Source of the DNA: Pohlia nutans
Lineage: Eukaryota > Streptophyta > Bryopsida > Bryales > Mniaceae
Direction: 5' to 3'
Assembly: GCA_022496805.1 (NCBI GenBank)
Contig: CM040090.1
Location: forward strand, 11,216,001-11,280,000
DNA length: 64,000 bases
Shown here piece after piece: positions 57,481 through 64,000 of this stretch. The position numbers and the translations under genes are program-made. Each line of letters begins with the position of its first letter. The stretch's first letter is position 1. Under the pieces are notes generated by a model, which did not search any database, was not told the DNA's origin, and saw nothing but the letters and a program-made list of their open reading frames with translations.

Positions 57481-60152
57481 GGACTATTGCCGAATAATTA
57501 CAATATGCAAGTCGAGTGGTATTACCTTCAATACATCGAAGAATACCTCTTCTGCAGATCATTTACAAGTCATGTGCTGCGGGGAGTTCGTTCTCTAGTG
57601 TAATCATTAAGTGCAACACTGTCACTATGAGGTTCTTCAGGTAGTAGTTCCGAAACTGGCGACGGCCTCAATTGCAATCTCAAGGTACAGTGGTTCCGTC
57701 TGTCTATGTGCGACAGCCAGAACATGGAGGTTTTCGTTGAAGCCTCTGCATATCAAACTTGGAGATGAGTGGTGAGCAGCTGGGAGCGTGACTGACAGTT
57801 CTCTGTGCACTGTGGTAAGCACCAACTTAGACTTGTGAGTTTTTGAAAAGACCGTGATCTTGGCTCAGAGCAGTACTACAGAATACCATTCCATGAGCAT
57901 AGTATTTACTTTGGAGAATATCTAGTTACTAACAGGCTTTATATCGAACAGGCTTAAATATTATCGGTGGCGTGCGAGTCCCAGTTGGATTAGCAGCTTT
58001 CAAGTAACAAGTAGTCGCCCAATATTATTTGTGAGAGTTCCAGCTAAGTATGAACTTGTGAACCATCCTCCTGATTTTTTCAATCCCACATTTTTCAATC
58101 AAATGGGTTGGGACACTATTATCCTAAAGACCAGTCTCCTGTGTGGAGATTATTATTTTCTTTTATTCCATTCCTCTAAGAGCACAGCTTCTGAATTGGA
58201 TATGGCCAGTTGTGGTATGTTGAGCTAGCGAAAAAATCTGGTGACATTTTCTTTCCCCTTCAAAACCACCTTTTTTCGCTAGCAGTGAGTCCAACGTCAT
58301 CGATTATATCATTAGAGGTTAGTATTTCATTGTAGGAGGATGACTCTTCCAAAATTTACGTTCCTTGTAATAGTGTAATAGCGCATTAATTCGTAATTTT
58401 TCTGAGGTTCCTACAAATGCTACTACGTACATGCTATTACGTTCCTGAAAAAGAGACTCTAAAACTTCTCCTAGTCCCTAAACCCTAAACTTCTCCCAGG
58501 CCAAGAGTTTTGAATTCTCTAGGAGACTTAAAGACTCTTCTTTGACCAAGAGTTTTGAATTGTTGAGAACCACACTCTCAAAGGTCTCTTTCTCAAATTG
58601 GCTGCTTTGTTTCGAATGTGAGTATATAATAAGTTAAATTTCAACATCTAAATTTTGGTTATGTAATGGAAACTCATGATTGTCTTATCCATCATTATAA
58701 GTGATATAACATTATTTACTAAAAGAAGTTATGTTCTTTGACAAAAATCTAAGAGATAGTTTGATGGCCATTGGTTCTTCAACGGACCTCTCCAAGGTTT
58801 TATGACTAAACATTATGGCTGGGGCTAGATGAAAGGCTGGCTCAATTCAATCCGGCCCAAGTTTAGAGTTCGGGCCATGGCAAACCTTGTCCCGATTTCA
58901 TCAAATCGGCCCAAAGATTTGGTGCCAAAATCATGCCACAAAGGACTCCATTTAGGAAAAATTGCTCCTTCCGGCCCGGCCTTAGTATAAAGCCCTTAGG
59001 CTGAATTTCAAAAAATTGAGCAATTCTATTGGTTGAAATTGGGTGAAATTTGAAGAGTTTGGGTTGGCCCTCAATCCAGCCCCAAGTATAGTATATAAAG
59101 TGGGCCTAATATTACAAAGGTCCCATTATTGCCTCTACACCATGGCGCAGGCATGCTCGCGGTTGCCTATGTAATCTATCACGTGGCGGCGTACGACTTT
59201 TACTATTAGCATCGGCCAGTAACTCCTACGCGAGATAAATCTAGTATCACAAACCCGCCCCACCCAAGAAACTGCCATGTCAATGTCACACATTTGACAG
59301 TGTTATTCACTTTGACAATGTCACGTTTCACACTGTTATGTCCTTGATAGTAGAAGAGGAGAGTAGTTTTATACCAATGTCCCTTTGCCCGGTGGGCATT
59401 GGCTCATTGTTAAGACGAATAAACACTTTATTCACGCCAGCCTCAAAAGAGGACTGGAGTTTCTATTTATCTATCTATCCTTGATAGTGTCATACCTTTA
59501 ACAATGTTGCACGACAAGAATAAGGTTGAGTGGAGTTATTCCACAAGGTTTGCACTAGTTGTAATCAAAGTGTCAAAGTATAAAGCATTGTAGGTTTGAA
59601 AGGAGAAGCGTACCTTTCTTGATTTTTTGGCTAAGATCAAGTGTAGTATATGACTTGAACAAATACAAAGTTATATGAATTTGTACATTTTATTAACTAA
59701 AATTATAATTCTAGAAATTAAAAAATATTCACACCTAAATGACATGAAATATTTAAATTCAAGTTCAACTTTTTAATTTGAATTAATTAATTTTCATGTT
59801 TTTATGCTTTGTGGAAAAAATTGCCAATAATCAGCATTTGCAAGCATTGTAGTACAAAATAATTAGGCATTGCACTGTAAATAATATTTTTAATTTTTCA
59901 AATTAATCATTTCAAATAGCACATATCCAAATGTACTTCATATCAAAAGTTGTCACCAAAATGACTTCATTGGATATTTTAAACAAATTGTTTGGATGTT
60001 TTGAAGTAGTTGGGACAAACTCTGACTTTCGTACAAAAAGTCTCTTTAAGAATCTTTAAAATGCTTCAATTTTTAAGTGATTTTTTTTTGGTGTACTTCA
60101 TAAGTGTAGGAAATCAAAACCACATTCAGTTGATTCATTTTTTAATTTTGTT
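57481..60152. other. intergenic, 3' region of SCAPER and flank
   Basis: The first few hundred bases are probably 3' untranslated sequence. A 60-base hairpin with GCTAGCGAAAAAA and TTTTTTCGCTAGC arms lies at 58224-58283. Further on, 58830-59100 is rich in GGCCC/GGGCC words, and 59430-59470 repeats a motif from 36712-36750. No gene is supported. Confidence 0.45.
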
Positions 60153-60740
60153 TTAACCCCTTAACGTACCAGAGTGTCCCTGGAATTGACAATTTGAGAA
60201 AAAACATTATAAACTACCATTTAGAAGAATATTCTGGAATTGATATACATATGAAAGTTCTAGATCTTGAATTTTAGATTCCATCCGTACGGTTCGATTC
60301 ACTAATACAATCACCAATATTTAATTATAAATTTTGAAAGTTAAAATTAAAAATTCCTTCTAAATTCGATTACAAACTAAATTTCAATATTTTTTGAGTA
60401 AATTCTTTTGGAATGAGTTTGAAATGAGATACTCTTAAGTGTGGTGATACTTTGAAATTTTTGTGTTTCTTAAATTTATAACCTCATTTTTCACGATTCC
60501 ACATTGAACTAGAGTCAATGCAATTTTGGCTTGGTCAACGACTTGACATACTTCTACATTTTCAATTTTAGAAAAATATGTACTCTAGTATGACTAAATC
60601 CAGCCATTAGATAGGACAACAACTTGGTGAAGAATCTCCAAAAAATTGGATGAGTATCATCCAAGCGTTGATGAGAACGTGAGAAGGCTTTGAAATCATT
60701 CGTCGTCCAGTTTCTGGACACTGTGACGTTTAGGGGTTAA
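60153..60740 (+). mobile_element. TTAA-MITE family 2, best-preserved copy
   Basis: TTAACCCCTTAACGTACCAG on the left and TGTGACGTTTAGGGGTTAA on the right. The inward ends align over about 25 bases as imperfect TIRs (CCCCTWAACGT). 588 bases, noncoding. Confidence 0.92.
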
Positions 60741-61029
60741 AGTGGGAGGCATTCGAAGTTGCCATAGGGGCTAATTTAAGAGTTAAAAGGGCTTTTTGGG
60801 GTACCCACATCATACCATTGCCCAAGAACACAGATTATAGTGACATAGTAGTAATCAAATGATCAAACTTGAAAATGCGCTTTGTTAAATTTCAGACTTA
60901 CAAAGTTGTGAAAAGATGATAGGGTTTGATATCTACTGCAAGTTGACTGTGAGGAGAATTAGTTAAGGGATTAAAAAGAAAGACAATCCACTCATTTGAA
61001 AGGATTGGAAGACAAAAGAGAAAGTGCAC

Positions 61030-61365
61030 TAGTAAACTCAAGTGCAAATGAATGTGCCTCCGTCAACATAGCTCAATCTTATGTAATAAGTAGACTTTGA
61101 CACCCCTACTGTTTGATGAGAATGTGCACAATCCAAACATCAGAGTTTAGGGACCTCACTTTAACGTCAACCTATAGACTTTAACGTCAACCTATAGTCA
61201 GCAGTTTGAAAACTCATAACTTATTCATACAGTGTCCAAATAATGCATGCTAAAGTGCGTTGGAATCCTCTTGAACTTGCTATCCAGACCCGCTGACCCG
61301 CTGAAAATATTTTCTGTTTCATGTGTGTAAATAGGCTCAGTCGGTAAGGTGAACGCAGTTACCTT
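61030..61365. mobile_element. second copy of the TA-target element
   Basis: Similar along its length to 36305-36594: AGCTCAATCTT, GATGAGAATGTGCACAAT, AACTCATAACTTATTCATA, GTCCAAATAATGCATGCTAA, ATCCTCTTGAACTTGCTAT, and the end GCAGTTACCTTAG. It carries a local duplication of ACTTTAACGTCAACCTATAG. The left end is worn. Confidence 0.75.
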
Positions 61366-61638
61366 AGCACGCTGCCAAATGGCAAAAGCAATCGCACGTC
61401 ACTCAAGCTTTCCTAACAGAGTGCCATGAGTCATCAAGCCCATTCTCTAGAAAGTGAAAACGTAGCGCAGTCGTGGCGCTCACATCTGCCCACACTACAA
61501 TCTCTCTCAGTCCCTTGCAAATCACCAAACTTGCTCATGCACAGCCGCCCTGCGTGCATGCATGCAAGCTACCAAATCATACATACAACTGTAGACAGAC
61601 ACGCTCTTCGATCAACACGTCGAAAAGCACTGTCTCCA

Positions 61639-61793
61639 CACAGGGCACCTTGACACATTCACCAGGTAGTAAATGGTGCAAGAATGATGGTGAATTTTTG
61701 GTGAACGCTTGCTAAATCGATCAACCACTTGCAAAACTTGCTATAAACTGCAGTAATATTTACTTGGCAGTGAATCGGTCAAGGTTCCCTGTG
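61639..61793 (-). mobile_element. CACAGGG-MITE, copy 4
   Basis: Left CACAGGGCACCTTGACAC and right GTCAAGGTTCCCTGTG are a 16-base TIR with one mismatch, flanked by CCA (61636-61638 and 61794-61796). This copy defines both element ends and the 3-base target duplication, and is inverted to the three copies near 37-38.6 kb. CACAG ends with 3-base duplications fit CACTA-like MITEs. Confidence 0.88.
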
Positions 61794-61887
61794 CCACTGA
61801 ACTGTAACATTCATCACTTCGATCACTTCCACACCAGACAGTCTGTAGAGCGTGCATGGTTAATGCATCAGTAGACTGTAATCGCAA

Positions 61888-64000
61888 ATGGCCATCCCGG
61901 AATGGATCCTGAACGCCGTGGTGACGCCCTCAGGTTGGTTAGTACGTACACTGGCGATCGACTGATCGATATATCTGGTTTTGTTTGTTGATTAGAAGCT
62001 TCTGATGATCTGTAAGCCCATTCTGACAATTGCAGTGGATGTTTGGTGTTTTGTGTGATCAGCGACGGTGGCGTTGCTGTTGGCGTTGCCGGCGCTGGCG
62101 TTCCTCAAGACATGCAAGTTCGTTCTGTCGTGGGTGACATGCGAGGACGTCCGGGGCAAGGTCGTGCTCATCACCGGTGCGTCTTCCGGAATCGGAGAGG
62201 TAAGGAGACCACTGCACTGTACGTCTGTCTGAGTTAATTAAGCTAGTCAGACAGTTTCTATTCCTTACTTTCCTCCAAGTTCAATGGACACAACTTGCTA
62301 GCTAGCAAGCATCCATTTCTAGTTACTAGCTATGAATGTTAAGTTTCAGAGCAGCTACGCAAAATGTGACATTCAAAGTTCTGGACTAGATCGATCTGAG
62401 GTTCCAGAAAATACGTGCCAATTTCGCAAACGTTTGCCATTCTAAGGGCCAAGTTTGATCCATGGGTGAAGTATTTCACTAAAAGACAATTTTTTTAGGG
62501 ATTTTGGGGCCCGATTCAAGTAAGCTTTTGAGAAAACAGTGGAGTAGAAGTTGTTATGTAGTATGGAGGGTTCTCAAGTCCAAGATTTCATGGCAACTTT
62601 TCCTGAACCAATCAAAGTTGTTCATGTTTCAACTCACCTTGGAATCAAATGTGGGCTAGAATGAAGCATTGGGAATCTCCCATGTATTATCTCGTGTAAA
62701 ATGCAGCCAGTGGGTACGTTTGCCGAGGTGAGGTTCCCAATACTACATGTGACCCTCAAATGTGTTCATGTTTCACCTCAAGCAAGTTAATGGAATGTGC
62801 ACAACTTCATGGTCAAGTATGCGACAAACTCGAAGTTCCACTTTTCCCTGTCTACTTCCATGGGCAACTTCTCAAACGCATGTTACTTGGCTCTAACCAA
62901 TACATGACGATGGCAAATGTAGCAGGCTAGAATTATGGCTAGACTGTAGAATTGGGGCCTCACCCTGTCAAATGTCTCTACTAGGTGAGAACATCTCCAG
63001 GAGGGACATTTGCCGACTGAGGTGAGGTCCCTGATTCTACAATTAGCATGTAACAGTATGTTTACTCATGCACATGAGGTGTCTTTGCTCAATAATGTGT
63101 AGCTTGTTTAATGCCATAACATTATTAATCAATGAGGTGTCTTTTCTCTACTCTACAAAGTGTAGTTACTCAAGCTTGTTTAGACTGACAAAGGTTGCGT
63201 ATTCTGCTGAGCCGGCTTTTGCTTTTCATACATGGCATGATATGGGTACCACTTTTACGCGTCTCATACAATGTGACTTATGTCTAACTCATTTTATGTG
63301 TGCTAGAAATTTCGTCTTTAACACCATGTGTATAGTTGCAGCCATGGTACCTATAACACCCTCTAATTTTTGTAATATTTTCCAAAGTTTTTTTCTTACC
63401 AAAAAGATATTTCTCGAAATCACACTATTTTTGGAGCCATCACCCAATAATGGTATGACATTTTGTTTTCTAGCGGTGATCAATACGTTTTGTTCTGACT
63501 TGTTTCAAGAGTCCATGGATTGCAGCACATTGCATATGAATATGCAAAGAAGGGAGCGCGGCTGGTGCTGGTAGCACGGCGAGAGGAGCAACTGAAGGCA
63601 GTTGCAGATCGAGCCATCACCAAGGGCGCTTCTGACGCCCACGTTGTCGTTGGGGACGTGACAAAAGAGGACGACTGTCACCGCGTTGTTGACGCCGCCG
63701 TGCAAAAATATGGCCGCTGTACGTACGACCTTGCCATCATCCATGTCCATGTCCATATGTTCAACAACCTGTCAACAAATATTTTTCAATTTTCTGATAT
63801 GGATACCACTTTTACACGTCTCACATAATGTGACTTATATCTAACTCATTTTATGTATGCTAGAAACTCCGTCTTTAACACCATATATATAGTTGTAGCC
63901 ATGGTGTCATAACATCCTTTATTTTTTTGTAATTTTTCAATATTTATTTCTTACCAGAAAGATATTTCTCAAAAATCACACTATTTTTGGAGGGGGTATC
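61888..64000 (+). CDS. 11-beta-HSD/steroleosin-type short-chain dehydrogenase, partial
   Basis: Three 5' exons are visible: 61888-61933, 62063-62199, 63526-63718, with consistent phases. The gene runs off the right edge. The start MAIPEWILNAVVTPSATVALLLALPALAFLK gives a membrane or lipid-droplet anchor (residues about 16-36). GKVVLITGASSGIGE (about 47-61) is the Rossmann cofactor loop TGxxxGIG. HIAYEYAKKGARLVLVARREEQL and HVVVGDVTKEDD continue the classical SDR fold, and the RR after beta-2 suggests NADP(H). The closest plant relatives I know are the HSD/steroleosin proteins on oil bodies that oxidise sterols or brassinosteroid-like compounds. The catalytic YxxxK lies outside the window. Introns 2 and 3 share a 200-base repeat. 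Confidence 0.88.
63232..63475 (+). repeat. intronic repeat unit, copy 1
   Basis: In intron 2 of the dehydrogenase. Shares GATATGGRTACCACTTTTAC, CTAACTCATTTTATGTRTGC, CGTCTTTAACACCAT, TTGYAGCCATGGT, AAAGATATTTCTC and ATCACACTATTTTTGGAG with copy 2. Confidence 0.85.
63799..64000 (+). repeat. intronic repeat unit, copy 2
   Basis: In intron 3 of the same gene, same orientation, about 567 bases downstream. Truncated by the window edge, so its full length is unknown. Confidence 0.85.

Noticed and set aside
58224..58283. Strong hairpin downstream of SCAPER read as a terminator
   Set aside because: Plant Pol II genes do not use hairpin terminators. More likely a tiny foldback remnant.
61341..61370. 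tRNA D-arm-like GGCTCAGTCGGTAAGG
   Set aside because: It is the end of the TA-target element. No B box at the right distance and the motif is altered in the 36.5 kb copy.

Overview
This is a piece of a nuclear genome from a land plant. Genes have many introns with GT-AG borders, there is a short run of the plant telomere motif TTTAGGG, MITEs are dense, and two proteins (an MscS-like channel and a Ca pump) carry plastid-type N-termini. I cannot name the species. A non-seed plant (bryophyte, lycophyte or fern) is my guess only.

Layout. 1-5400: intergenic, built largely of small DNA transposons. 6008-10955 (-): a 12-exon MscS-like (MSL) channel gene. 10956-12858: upstream region shared with a divergent gene. 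12859-13584 (+): a single-exon AT-hook protein, followed by a duplicated 3' segment. 15018-21369: a Helitron region with an intact 1349-residue Rep-helicase reading frame (-), flanked by tandem repeats and a 64-base A run. 21370-25429: intergenic with MITEs. 25430-33412 (-): a 9-exon P2A (SERCA/ECA-type) Ca2+-ATPase of 1147 residues with a transit-peptide-like N-terminus. 33413-38139: intergenic with nested MITEs. 38140-41554 (+): a 5-exon MYND zinc finger plus F-box protein. 41555-47015: intergenic with a CACTA element and a minisatellite. 48848-57480 (+): a 10-exon SCAPER homologue of about 2101 residues. 57481-61887: intergenic. 61888 to beyond the right edge (+): a short-chain dehydrogenase of the 11-beta-HSD/steroleosin type, incomplete.

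For the four complete multi-exon genes I placed splice sites by reading phase and by remembered family similarity. In each the summed exon lengths are divisible by three (MSL 1647, pump 3444, F-box 1794, SCAPER 6306), which supports the models. The genes do not form one pathway. They are ordinary cellular genes in a transposon-rich setting.

The most interesting signals are about mobile DNA. (1) Intron 1 of the MYND/F-box gene is almost exactly one copy of a 150-base MITE, bounded by a GCA target duplication inside coding sequence. It looks like an intron born by transposon insertion. (2) Several unrelated MITE families share TTAA-bounded ends beginning CCCCTWAA. One copy is nested in another, and an intact empty TTAA site exists elsewhere in the window, so TTAA is the target duplication. 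(3) One such family sits in five of the eleven introns of the MSL gene. (4) A second nested pair with its own empty site shows a TA-target element inside a TAA-target MITE.
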